Notes under the pieces: generated by a model
Database searches by the model: none
Seen by the model: the letters and a program-made list of their open reading frames with translations, nothing else
Told to the model about the DNA's origin: nothing
NCBI GenBank assembly: GCA_028622995.1
Contig: JAJQJQ010000036.1
Location: forward strand, 1,054,001 to 1,118,000
Length of the DNA stretch: 64,000 nucleotides
Direction: 5' to 3'
Source of the DNA: Panagrolaimus kolymaensis
Taxonomy: Eukaryota > Nematoda > Chromadorea > Rhabditida > Panagrolaimidae
In this document: positions 1-11,276 of the stretch, in pieces
Layout: the number at the start of each line of letters is the position of its first letter
Numbering within the stretch: the first letter of the stretch is position 1
Translations under genes and position numbers: made by a program

Positions 1-1660
1 TTGTGTGTAAACTTAGAGAATCTTTTTTGATTTCTCGAATTTGTTGAAAAGCTGAAACTATATTAAAGGATACATGATTGCCCGAGTTAAATCAGCAAGG
101 ATGTTGCGAACATAGATAACAAATATGTTTGAATTCATAACCAACTAACTCCATTGTAAAGGTTTGGTTGGGTGCGTTGGAGATTGATCAATGCTGAAAG
201 ATTCTTCATCGGTTAGCTATCTAACTTTATGAAGTACAGACAATTTAAGAAGCTGCTTAACATGATTGCTTGTTGTTGTATACATGAAACGGATTTTTTT
301 TATGCGTTCAATCAGGAAGCTTCATAAATGGCCTCTAGTTTTAAAATTAAACTACATACATACAAACCTAGAAAGATTGTTTGTTGAACTTTTAACTTTC
401 TTGATCAACAACTTTCCTATTTTTGTGTTTCTTTACAAATCCAAAATCATTAATTTTATTACTCAAAATAAAAAAAAAACGCGACGAAGAAGAAATACAT
501 AAGTTAGTACAAAACGATTTTGTTTATGTTTTTTTTGGATACTCCTCACTTTCAAAAAATGAACGAACTCCCACCATTTTTTTCTTTCTATTATTTTTCT
601 TTTTCTTCTCTCTGTTTATCCCGATATAGCCTTGCTCTGCAACAGTTATCATTGCTTCAGTGGCCATTCTTGAGGTTTCCGGATGGACGGCTAGTAACCC
701 ATCATAAAGTGTGACTCCAATAGCATTTAAATTACGATAAAAAGCGGGTGATCTTTTGATTAATGTAAAGTGATACATTGAGGGTTTCCATTTTTTTTAG
801 CATCCTGGCCAATACAGTGGTTTCTTCGAAGTTACAATTTCTCTTCCCGAAAATGGTCATTTTCCTTGTGGTGATTTTGTAGATCTCACCTTTTTCATGG
901 TAATGAAAAGCATAACTTGGGCTACAAAGCCTACCGATGTAACTCTTGAAGAATGTCCCAAATAAATAAAATCTATCGAACGAAAGAAGAAAATATTAAT
1001 AAAATATTCAAACAAAAAAAGTGGATAGGAAGAGAAAAGAAGAGCAGCCGTCACTTATAAATCGAGGATTGATGTGTGCGGATGAATAATAATAGTAAAG
1101 GAGACGAATTTTCACGTAAATAAAAGATAAAGATCAAATTAAAGGAAGAGAGAATAAACAGAAATGGAAGAAGGATCTTTTGTTGTTTTTGTTTACTAAA
1201 TGGCATTAGCCGTTTTTCAAAACGTTGTCATTTGCTTTTGCTTATTTTTTTTTTGTTCGGAGAAATATGTATGTAAAAAAATGATATCATCCAACATCAA
1301 AAAAAATTTTTTTTCTTGTGCATTTCTTTAATTTTTTTTTGTTAATATAAAATGTTTCTGATTCATTAATTAGTGTAGGAGCAAATATTTTGTAATTATT
1401 ACGTAATTTTTACGTAGGCAATAAAAAAAAATAAAATTATTTTTAAATGTTAAATTAAACTTTATTGACTCACATCAAAAGCAGCATTAAGCAATCATAA
1501 TTTTGAATCATCGCATTGAAGAAAAAAGAAATGCTTGCTTCAATTCAACAACTAAAAAAATATATATAAAAATTAAACAAAACTAAAAAACGTTGCTTCA
1601 AAACTTCGACATTCTCAGTTTTTTTAAATAATAATTTTTCTTGTTTAAAAAAAATAAAAA
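1..1660. other. Intergenic, no supported gene
   Basis: A/T-rich DNA with long A and T runs. Short open frames here are low-complexity. One island at about 620-780 has a more balanced composition and an open frame on the minus strand (residues such as NAIGVTLYDGLL), but I could not join it to a second exon with legal splice sites and matching phase. The right end (from about 1560) is the promoter of the peptide gene that follows. Confidence 0.5.
1561..1570 (+). promoter_or_regulatory. Putative TATA box of small peptide gene
   Basis: The run TATATATAAA lies about 90 bases upstream of the ATG at 1661, a plausible distance for a TATA box plus a short leader. Such runs are common in this A/T-rich sequence, so the assignment rests on position only. 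Confidence 0.3.
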
Positions 1661-1963
1661 ATGAAACAACAATTCTTTGTTTTATGTTTTTTGGTTTTAT
1701 TATTGGTTTTACAAACTTCTGGATTTTTATTTATTGGATCGAATAAAATTAATATGGCTCATCAATTTGCTAATTCTGAAATGAAACATCTTCGCCACAA
1801 ACGAAATTCATATAATAATTATAATAATGGAAATGGATATGGCAGTTATGGGGAAAGCAGTTATGAAAGTGATGAAAATCGAGAATATGTTGATGATGCC
1901 TTTGAAGGTCATAGAAGTCCTCCAATATTACCTCGTCAACCAGGGCCACGAAGAATGGGTTAA
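1661..1963 (+). CDS. Small secreted peptide precursor (neuropeptide-like)
   Basis: Single-exon frame of 100 residues. Residues 1-22 form a clear signal peptide (KQQ followed by a long FLVLLLVLQTS hydrophobic core). A basic RHKR site lies near residue 47 and would be a natural proprotein-convertase cleavage site. The rest is Tyr/Asn/Gly/Ser-rich, then acidic (SDENREYVDD), then a Pro-rich tail ending PGPRRMG. This architecture resembles nematode neuropeptide-like or antimicrobial-like YGG-rich precursors, but I recognise no exact family. A possible polyadenylation signal (AATAAA) follows within about 80 bases of the stop. No intron is needed. The single frame, signal peptide and TATA-like upstream run make it credible. 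Function is inferred from layout only. Confidence 0.6.
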   Translation: MKQQFFVLCFLVLLLVLQTSGFLFIGSNKINMAHQFANSEMKHLRHKRNSYNNYNNGNGYGSYGESSYESDENREYVDDAFEGHRSPPILPRQPGPRRMG

Positions 1964-2315
1964 TAAAAACAAAACCAAAAAGCAAATTGTTGTTGTAATA
2001 ATTATTTTAAGTGTTTTTATGTTTTTTTGATAATAAAAAGTTTATCTTTTCTAATTTAATTCTTTTATGTTTAAAAATTTGTTTGTCGTTGTAAGCATCC
2101 AAATATTTCGGTGGCGACTTTTTAATCGCACGTTTTTGAGAGCTTTTTGAGAGCCGTTAATAAAATTAATTTCTTAATCGAGTTTTTAGTTTTGTTTTGA
2201 GAGATTTAAGAATATCGATCATCAGAAAGCAGCGATGCATGTTTTAAAAAACCTTTTGTTATTATTACTTCTTTTTCTTCTTCCTTCATTTGATGAATGG
2301 GTTTTGATTTACGAT

Positions 2316-4864
2316 ATGACACAACAGAGACATGATAGCGATGTAACGGTTCCCTTTTTTTTGACCACAAAAAAAAACACAGGTCGATTCTGAAAGTTTT
2401 TCTTCATTTAAAAATAGTTGGAATTCCGCGAGATTTATTATTTTGTTTATTTCAACGATTGCTTTATCTTTTCTTGTTGCAAATTCATTATCGCTTAATT
2501 TTACAGGTAAGCAAGCAAATAGAAAATCGATTTCTCTTTAATAACATGTCATGCATTATTTTATTTTATAATTATAAATTAAAGTTCAAACACGAAAATT
2601 TTTATTTCGTATATATTTTTTTGTTAATATATTAAAATAAAAAATAAAAATGCTTCCAAAAAATTTTTAAGTAATTTTTTCAGTTTTTTTACGGTCATTA
2701 TGATTAATTATGACCAGGATTCTTGATAGGAAAAAATAACTAAATCTTTTTGCAATTTTTTAGCATCAAATTTAAAAAAAAAATTGCTTTGGATTTTTTC
2801 TAAATTAAATAGCTTAAGTTTTTGCAATTATTTATAACTCCGAGTTTTACAAGGAAATTTTTAAACTGTTTATTTTTTGTTTTTTTAACTAAATTTTTTC
2901 GCTTTTGTTTTATTTATTTCTTGTTTTTTCAGCCGTTTAATTTTTGTTTTCTGCATTTTTCAGTGATATGTATGCACAAAAATTCTTCCAACTCTAATAC
3001 CACTACCACCATAAACACAACACCCAAAAATTTGAAAGAAGAAGAGCCTTTGTATTCTTTGAATGAACAAAGTTGGTTATTTTCTGCATAAGCATAGGAA
3101 ATATTATTGGCGTCATTCCATTAACATATGCAACAACACATTTTGGAATACGAAAAACTTATACTTTTTATGGCTTAATTTCGGGTCTCGCAACCCTTGT
3201 CTTGCCGTTTGCCGTGAAATTAGGATTTAATTATGTTTTTCTTTATCGATGCTTTCAAGGTTTTGGATTATCCATTTGTCGCGCATCTTTGGGTGTCATA
3301 GTTTCGTCATGGTCGTCACTCAAAGGTTCAGGGTTTTATATTTCTGTTTTAACTATGCAAATTCAATTTGGTTCAATCATTGTTTTGCCACTCTCAGAAA
3401 ATTTATGTGAATCAAAATTATTTGGTTGGGAATCAGTTTATTATAATTTAGGATTTTCAACAATAGGATTTTTTATTATATTTTTTATTTTTTTCACTGA
3501 TCATCCAAAAAATCATTCATATGTTAGTTTAAAAGAATTAAAAATAATTCAAGAAGGTCGCTTTTCTGACACCGGAGTAACTCAATCAATTCCATATAAA
3601 AATATTTTGAGTGATATCTCTGTTTATGCTGTAATGGCAGTATATTTTGGTGGTTCTATGGGTTTACAAATTTTGGTAAGTCGAATAAAACGAATTCATG
3701 GAGGCTTTCATTGCTTGAGAACGAGGCTTGAATTTTTGTCAAGTTAAATTTGAAAAATCTTAGACCCGAAAAATTTTGTGTTTTTAAAAGTTTTTTTTTG
3801 AAATAAATAAAAGTTTGATCAATTTTCGTGATGGAATTCAAAGAGTCGTTGTTGTTAAATACAAAAATTATCAGAAGCTTTAAAGAATTTTTTTTGGCGT
3901 CCATGGTTCTGAAATTTTCAAGTTCCTTTCGTTGTTTATAAAATACTAAAAAAACTTTCCAAATTTATTGAAATTTGGTAACTTTTCCACCTTCTAAAAT
4001 TGTTATTTTAGCCTTATTTAAATTTTCGAAGGAAATAAGATTCAAAAAAAATTCCACTGGATAATATAAAAGTTAAAATAACTTCGATATTATTACTAAT
4101 GGAATTATTTTTAGGCCCAATATGGTCCAACATACCTTAATAAAGTTCTTAACTACGACATTCGATCCACGGGTTTTGTTACAGCCTTTCCACATTTACT
4201 TAGCATTGCAGTTAAATTTATTGCTGGACCTTTGAGTGATTCTGTAACATTTTTTAGTGAACGAACAAGAATCGTATTTTTTAATTCTTTGAGTTTGGTT
4301 AGTTGTTTAATTCCGTTTTTTAATAATCGGTTATTGTTTTTTTATTATAGTTTCCAATGTGTATTTGCTTTTATTTAATGGGGATATTATCCGCAGAATA
4401 TGGAGGACTTATTCTTGTTGCGTATAGTTTGGTAAATACTTTTAGTGGATTAACTGCAGTTGGAGCATCGAAATATGTGCAATTGGTAAATTTTTATTTA
4501 TTAATTTTCTTTCGGGTCGAATCCATTTTTTAAAATTATTTTTAGATTGCTCAACATCACGCTCATTTTATCATGACACTCGTAAGCTTTTTTTAAAGCT
4601 TTTTCCTCAAAATAAAAAATAATTTTTTAGTTGAGTTTAATGAATTCAATCGATATCTTAATTTTGCCTCCAATTGTTTCAATTATTGCTCCTGATAATA
4701 CTCGGCCACAATGGTCATTAATTTTTTATATTATTTGTGGAGTTTTATTTATAACTATGGTATTTTTTAATTTCACTTGTGAAGTAACTCCTCGACCATG
4801 GGCTATAAAAAAAAATCAAGTAGTTCGACATAAAATATCTCCAAATTATGAAACTCAAGTTTAA
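2316..4864 (+). CDS. SLC17-like MFS transporter, frameshifted in this copy
   Basis: Organic-anion type major facilitator transporter of the plasma or vesicle membrane; substrate unknown. Exons: 2316-2342 (less certain; an in-frame ATG also exists at 2235), 2383-2506, 2964-3675, 4115-4297, 4351-4485, 4546-4581, 4631-4864. Signatures: N-terminal ARFIILFI...NSLSLNFTVICM as in nematode SLC17 proteins, an Asn-rich glycosylated first loop, YRCFQGFGLS, then AQYGPTYLNKVL...SIAVKFIAGPLSD in the C-terminal half. All introns keep phase. The frame breaks once, at about 3088: SWLFSA is followed by TAA, and the homologous continuation SIGNIIGVIP lies in the next frame, consistent with loss of one base. The repaired length would be about 483 residues, normal for the family. 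Either a recent pseudogene or a sequence error. Confidence 0.8.
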
Positions 4865-5246
4865 CTTTTTTCCAAACGACATAAAAAATTTTTTTGTTTG
4901 TATCATAGAACTGTTTATTTTTTTTGACTTGTATAATAAAAAGCAATCAATACCATTCACAAATAATGTGTCATCTTTTTTATATATATGAAAATAATTA
5001 AAATAGGGTAAAGGTTATTTTTTTTGAAGCATAATTTTCTCTTATCAACAATGCTGTGTCGAAGTAATGACTTTAATATATTGAAAGAAAAAAACGCTTT
5101 AAATTTAAAATAATATTAATTTTTCCCATTTTTTTCTATTTTGCTTTTTTTCTCAAATTATTTTTAAAAAAATTTATAAAAATCTTTGAAGACCCCAAAG
5201 TTGCTTAGTCTTTTTAATTTTAGTAATTTGATTAAATTATTTCATT

Positions 5247-6377
5247 ATGGATAATTCTCGAAAACGGAAGCATAGTAATTATTCCTTTATTGAACCTCTA
5301 AATAAACCAAATTCATCTCGATCGGCTACACAACCACCAAATTTGCCACTTAATCCTCCAAAACCATTGCCTTTGGAAGTCAATGTTTCAATATATTCAA
5401 ATCCACCAAAAATCCAAAATTTTTCATTTCCAGAAAATATAATTTTTTATATTTCTAAGAACCCTCAAAATCCTAAAGTTTATGAAAAACTTATAAAAAT
5501 ATGCAAATATTTTTATTTAAAAGCCCAAATTATTACAATGTTTAATGCAGAATTTAATCATTCACTTTGGCAAATGCCTGGCAAAATAAATGGATTTCAA
5601 CCTTCCATTGGATATTTTATAAGAAAACCAATAATTCCAGAAACACAAAAAATTTGGTTTTATGACACCCTTAGCATTAATAACAACTTTAATATCGTAT
5701 GTACCCCTAATGAATGTATTGCATCAACATTGGTTAAAAAGATTTATCGATGCGATATAATTCGTTTAATATTCAAAAATTATATTCTAAAATTTAATGA
5801 TTTCAAATTATTAGCTTCATCGGGAACGGTTGTGAATTTAATGCTTTTAAGTACAATTTTAAAAAATGAGGATGAAAATGAAAAAATAGTTCCAATCGAA
5901 AAAATAATTGAAATTCTTCCAAATCTTCAAGAATTTGAATATTCCATTTCTAACGATGAAAAAGGATTTTGTTCAATAACATATGAAACTGTTGAAAATC
6001 TATTTAAAATTCCACATTTTTCAAATTTAAAAAATTTTGCGGTTTATAATATTCCTGAAACTTTTGAGTTTGAAATTTTTTTAAGAACTTGTTTAAATGT
6101 GAGAAACGTGTAAAAAAGCAATTCAAAAAAACAAAAATATATATTTTTCCAGAAATTTAATAAAACTTTTATTTATCTTCGATTTGCTCATTCCATTTCT
6201 GAAGTTTATATAGAACGTCTTCGAACATTTATTAATAATTTATTAATTGAAAATAAATTAACAACTGAAAATCGACCTCCACGAATTTATTTTCCTGGAA
6301 TGTCACATAAAATGTTTCAAGAATTAACAGAACTTCATTCTGCTTGGTTGCAACAAAAAATACAACAATCAATTTAA
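5247..6377 (+). CDS. Divergent F-box-like protein, paralogue 1
   Basis: Two exons (5247-6098 and 6153-6377, phase 0) encode 358 residues. An N-terminal basic/Pro-rich tail (about 60 residues) is followed by FPENIIFYISKNPQNPKVYEKLIKICKYFYLK, which reads like a divergent F-box (LP..II..I....LY.KL...CK.FY). The rest lacks obvious motifs but has Leu-rich spacing (LPNLQEFEYS, IPHFSNLKNFAVYNIPETFE) like the substrate-binding half of nematode F-box proteins. The tail includes PRIYFPGMS. It is the left member of a tandem pair with 6915-7976, and a third paralogue lies at 27559-28572. If it is an F-box protein it would recruit targets to an SCF ubiquitin ligase; that is inference. The family is lineage-expanded in some clade IV nematodes, as far as I recall. 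Confidence 0.7.
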
Positions 6378-6914
6378 AATATTTATTAAATACTTTTTTA
6401 CTTTTTTGTTTTGTTTTTTGAATCATAGAAATAAAAATAAATCTTTTTTTTTGTTTAAAAAATCAATTCCCAAATTTGTTTCTCACTTTTCCATCTATTT
6501 AACTTGAAGAAATTAGATTCACAATTAAATCAAAACTATTATATTCAAAAAAATTTTTGTTGAAAGTCTTTATTAAAATAAATGAATTTACTTTATAGCA
6601 AAAAAAAAAGTTTCATCATCATTTTTTTTTTCTTCCTCACATAAATAATGACTCTAATTTTTGGAGTTAGGGAAATCACTTGGTTCTTATCTCTACAAAC
6701 AATATATTTTTATTTCTAAATTCCTACGCCCTATTTTTTTTTGATAACGCTTTTTGAAGAATGCATGGAACAACAGCTAAATTTTTAGTTAAATGCATCA
6801 ATCAACGTTTTTACATTTTATAATTTTTTGATAAAAAAAAACAGAATAAAATGTCTAAATTTTTCCTCCTTGTTTTATTCATTTAGTTATTGATCATTCA
6901 TTCTTTTTTTGAAA
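6378..6914. other. Spacer between tandem F-box-like genes
   Basis: A/T-rich, with the 3' end of paralogue 1 (AATAAA at about 6432) and the promoter region of paralogue 2. No other feature seen. Confidence 0.5.
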
Positions 6915-7976
6915 ATGAGCAATGATCGAAAGTGTGGAAGCTGCTCGCCTTCATCCAATCCTCCAAACCATTCATCACCCATTATTCCGATTTCAATTTA
7001 TTCAACTCCATCAAAAATTCAGGAATTTTCTATTCCAGAAAATATTATTTTTTATATATCAAAAAATCTTTCAAATCCAAAAGTTTATAACAAACTTATA
7101 AATTTATACAAATATTTTTATTTAAAAAATCCATTGATTACGATGCTTAACGTTGATGTTGGCCCTTCAGATGTTTGGAAACTTTCTCAAATAAATGGAT
7201 TCGTTCCTAAAAAACAAATTATTACAATAACAAAGATTTCAGAAAAAATTTGGCTTTATGGAATTCTTAGCGTTGGTTGCTGGCCACACATGCCAAATAT
7301 TTATTATCGAAATATTGATTCAACTTTTGCATCGAAATTATTTCGATGCGACGTAACTACTTTGAGTTTAACAAGCCAAACACTTAAATTAAATGATTTC
7401 AAACAACTAATTTCGGCTGGAACAATTATAAAATTAATATTTGCTTGCAGCATTTTAGAAAATGATGATGAAAATGAAAAAATAGTTCCAATCGAAAAAA
7501 TAATTGAAATTCTTCCAAATCTTCAAGAATTTGAATATTCTGTTTCTAACGATGCAAAGGGATTTTGTTCAATTACGTATGAAACTGCTGAAAACCTTAT
7601 TGAAATTCCACATTTTTTAAATTTAAAAAAATTTTCGATTTATAATATTCCAGAAACATTTGAAATTGAAAGATTTTTTGAAAAATTAAAGGTAAAATTT
7701 TTTTCCATCAATTTATTTTTTCACTCTCGAAAACCAACCAGTTTATTTTGTAATATTTAAATTTTTTAGAACTCAACAAAAATGGATATATCTATTAATT
7801 ATTCTTCAAATATATCAGAAAATTATAAAGAACGCCTAGAAACTTTTGTAAAAAATTTACTTTTGACTACAAAAAAATTGAATAAAATTCGACCACCATA
7901 TATTAATTTTCCTGGAATGTCAGTAGATATGTACAATCCGTTACCAAAACATTCGAACAGATATGGTGGTATATAA
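6915..7976 (+). CDS. Divergent F-box-like protein, paralogue 2
   Basis: Exons 6915-7691 and 7770-7976 (phase 0) encode 327 residues. Start is the ATG at 6915 (MSNDRKCGSC). The same layout as paralogue 1: short polar N-terminus, IPENIIFYISKNLSNPKVYNKL F-box-like segment, then Leu-rich C-terminal half ending near YINFPGMS. The single intron is at the same place as in paralogues 1 and 3. Protein identity to paralogue 1 is modest in the middle, but the segment from DENEKIVPIEK to SNDxKGFCSITYET is almost identical also at DNA level, which suggests local gene conversion. Function as an SCF substrate adaptor is inferred from the F-box-like region only. Confidence 0.7.
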
Positions 7977-8542
7977 TCTTCTTCATGAAAAAATTAATAA
8001 TTTTATTATTACAATACTTTAAAAGGTTAAAATTTCTTTAATATTATTTTTTAAAAAAACAATAAAACAAGAAGCTGAAAAATTTCGCAGTGCATAAAAT
8101 TCAAGAGAAAAAATATGTTGGTTTTTATAAAGTTCGCCGCGGGATCTGGGAGGCCATTTTCTTTAATTTATTTTTTTAAATTTTTTGTTTTCTTTTTTGA
8201 CGGAAAAAATCAATTTTTTTGTTCCCCGAATATTTGCTTAATATTTTTTTTTAATCGATCCTTAATTTTTTTTAATTCTTAAAATATAATATCTTTTTTT
8301 GCTTGTTTTGTTGTTTATTTTTGTAATTTTCTATGCTCAATTAAATTTTATTTATTTTAAATATATAATGAAGAAGTTAATATATTTATTATAATTTTTC
8401 TAAACTTTTAACTATAAATATGAAAAAAATGCTTGTACACTTAGAATTTTCTTTTTAAATGAAAGCACAAAATTAAAAAAAATATAAATTGAAAACTATG
8501 GGAGAAAAAAAAATTAAAACAATTTATAAATCTTTTTTTTTA
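7977..8542. other. Convergent intergenic spacer
   Basis: A/T-rich tail-to-tail spacer between the plus-strand F-box-like gene and the minus-strand SAMHD1-like gene. Contains possible polyadenylation signals on both sides and nothing else I can support. Confidence 0.5.
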
Positions 8543-11000
8543 TTAAGGAAAATCATTTTCATTATTTTTTAAAAGTCTTCGGAGTCGAATATTATTAGTA
8601 TCAAATTTTGAAACATATTCATTTAATTTTGCTTCAATAATATCGACATCAGAAATTTTGCATTGTGGCGGAGCAAATAAATAAACGATTGATTCATTGA
8701 TGCAAGTTGGGCGAAGAATATAAAATCCTTGTTTTTCATTGGATTTAGAAAAAAATAATACTTTATCCATTGGATTTACATTTAACCCTCGACCACCATG
8801 AAAATCTTTTTGAACCACAAGTAAATCATTGATATCGAAAGATAAATTTTTGTTGTTGCATTCTTTTAATTGGAATTTTATTTCATTTGGTTGCAAACAA
8901 GGATACTGGAAAATGAAAAACATTAAATTTACCTTCGTGACAAGACTCGTTTTAAAAAAGTTTTGTATCAACGGAAAAAAATTTATTATTGTTTCAAAGA
9001 CTTTTGGAAAGGAAAAACTATGGATTTGAAAAAAAAAACTTACATGTTTTGTTAAGCCTTCATAACCTAAAATGGGTTTAGCAAGTTTTCGAATTTCAAG
9101 ATTCCCAAGGATTTCTCGAGCTTTAATCATATCAGGATGCATGGAAGTTGAAAATACAATCTAAAAATTTAAAAATTTTATCTCTCAAAACAACTTGGAT
9201 TAAAAGAAAGCCAATTACTTGATTTCGAACAAATTCATCTGTGAATCGAACATAAACATCAAGACATGGCTTTGTGAAACATTCTTTAAATGTAACAACT
9301 TTATTATCATTTGTGGTGAATTTCAGATGGGGTGCTGCAAGTTGGATGGCTTTTCTGAGCCTGAAAAAAAAAAGTTTTTTTTAGAGTAAAATAAGTCTTT
9401 TTTTTGATGTTTATTTGGTTAAAATTTAAATCTATAAAAATAGCTGTTTTTGTTTTTCGATTTTTATATGGCTAAAGTTCGATGAATTTGAATATATTTT
9501 TATTGAAAACCCCAAAAATTTCATGAAAAATCTTTTTACAGATAAAAAAAAAATTTAAGGAAAAAAGAGCGTCTTTTAAACATAAAAATTCAAAAATTGT
9601 AAATTAAAAAATCTTCATAAATTTATTTTTGAAGCATTAATATAAAAAACGATGAAAAGATAACTTACATTTCGGTGACAGCGATAGCATTTTTATGAGA
9701 ATAAACAATTTTATGCAAAAATTTTCTAGCCTCGAAAATGGTTCTAATGGCTTCATAATCGCCTTCAGGAAATGCGAGCCAGTTGTATTTGCCGTCAAAG
9801 GATTTACAAATTTTTACGGAACGAATAAATCGATCGATTGTATCATGATTGATTCCACTAACCCCGCATCGAGTGTCTCGGGATAAATAATCTAATTTAT
9901 CAACATCGAGACCCGATTGCGGGTTGTTTACAATGGCAAACATAAAAGCTTTTTCAGGTGGAATTAAATCAGTCCAAGGTTTTGAGGGATCATCAAATTT
10001 AGGGTTTATGAGTTGTTTAATTATTTCAAAATGCCGATCATCCAAATGGATTTGAAGCTTGGATTTCACTTCCGAATAGTCGTTAAGTATTTTTTGAAAT
10101 AATAAAACTGATAATTCTTCGTGCTGAAAATATTTTTTTAAACGTGGGTTTTATGAATTTAAATATTTTTTGCGTCAAAATCGAAAATTGTGGATTTATG
10201 GAATTCGTGCCATATTTTTTTTTTTGAGAGAATCTAAGAAAAAAGATAAAACTTACAGAGCATTGCTTTTCATCCCCTTCATCTTCAAATAAATGTTCAG
10301 AGAGATGCGACCATGGACCATGGCCTAAATCATGACAAAGGGCAGCTATGATAACGCATAATCTTTCATTACCAGTAAGAGATTTTTGACCATCAAGTTT
10401 TTGTAAAGCTATGACTTTACCAACTTTACCAGCAATATCAGCTGTTCTAAAATGGCCCAATAATGTTTAAATTTAAAAATAAAAAATTAATTTTAAGGAT
10501 ACAAAATAACAAAATTATTACAGATGTCAGAGCGAAAAAGCACAAAACTCTAGATTTCAAATCGATCGCGACTTTTTTTTCCAAATTTTTTAAAAATTTA
10601 TATTTTTAAATCAAAAGTTTTTTTCTTCTTAAAAAATACCAACCCAATGCAATGAGACGATCGAGTATGAACAGCTTCAGGATAAACATAATAACAAGCT
10701 CCAAGTTGCTTAATATTTCTCAATCTCGCAAAAATTAAAGTATCCATAATTGGTTTACATATTTTTGGAATTGTTGCATAACCAAATCCTTGGTTAATAG
10801 TAAAATAATTTTCACAGTTATCAGCGTCCCAATCAATAAATAATGGTGGTGGTTGCTGTTGTGGAATGGGTTTTAACAATGGAATTAAATCATTTTCATT
10901 TTCAATCAAAATATGCCTAAAAATCAATGTTTAGATTTATTTCAAATTTTTCTAAGATTTTTTACCGCTTTTTAACTGGCGGCGGTTCCAATTCAACCAT
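8543..11000 (-). CDS. SAMHD1: SAMHD1-like HD-domain dNTP triphosphohydrolase, copy 1
   Basis: HD phosphohydrolase of the SAMHD1 family, which splits dNTPs into nucleosides and triphosphate and so limits the dNTP pool. Exons (minus): 11000-10966, 10916-10644, 10446-10257, 10123-9669, 9360-9219, 9160-9044, 8905-8543; 524 residues. Metal ligands are present: His in HTRSSHCIG, then LCHDLGHGPWSH (about residues 139-150) and DVDKLDYLSRD (about 240). No SAM domain is seen N-terminally. Three internal exons match copy 2 (14096-16461) exactly or almost exactly in length (142, 117, and 363 vs 357 nt). The ATG chosen lies in what is exon 2 of copy 2; the upstream frame to the acceptor at 11037 is open (GFGESQKPT), but the ancestral first exon at 13.4-13.6 kb has decayed. 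Translation probably starts at 11000. Confidence 0.85.
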
Positions 11001-11080
11001 TGTGGGTTTTTGACTTTCTCCAAACCCTAAAATTTTTCCAAAATTAAATAAAAAAATGTTAAAAGAAAATTTTCATTTTT

Positions 11081-11276
11081 AAAGGGACATAGCTATTTGA
11101 TGCCTTTTTTCAAATTTCATTTTCCCGCAATTACCCGCAAGCGTAAAGATGAAGCGAGCTTTTTTCCGTGCAAGTTTACTGTATTACACGGAAAAAAGCT
11201 CGCTTCATCTTTACGCTTGCGGGTAATTGCGGCAAAATGAAATTTGAAAAAAGTCATCAAATAGCTATGTTCCTTT
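11081..11276. repeat. Near-perfect inverted repeat, 90-bp arms, 16-nt loop
   Basis: Arm 11081-11170 is the reverse complement of 11187-11276 with only about three mismatches, around a 16-nt loop (11171-11186). The arms contain a locally GC-richer motif around GCAATTACCCGCAAGCG. It looks like a foldback MITE. It lies upstream of SAMHD1 copy 1, inside what would be its ancestral first intron. A transcript crossing it would fold into a long hairpin. I could not define a convincing target-site duplication. Confidence 0.85.

Noticed and set aside
3085..3100. Possible 26-nt intron that would restore the MFS frame
   Set aside because: Below the minimum intron size expected in nematodes and would remove the conserved SWLFSAISIG helix segment.
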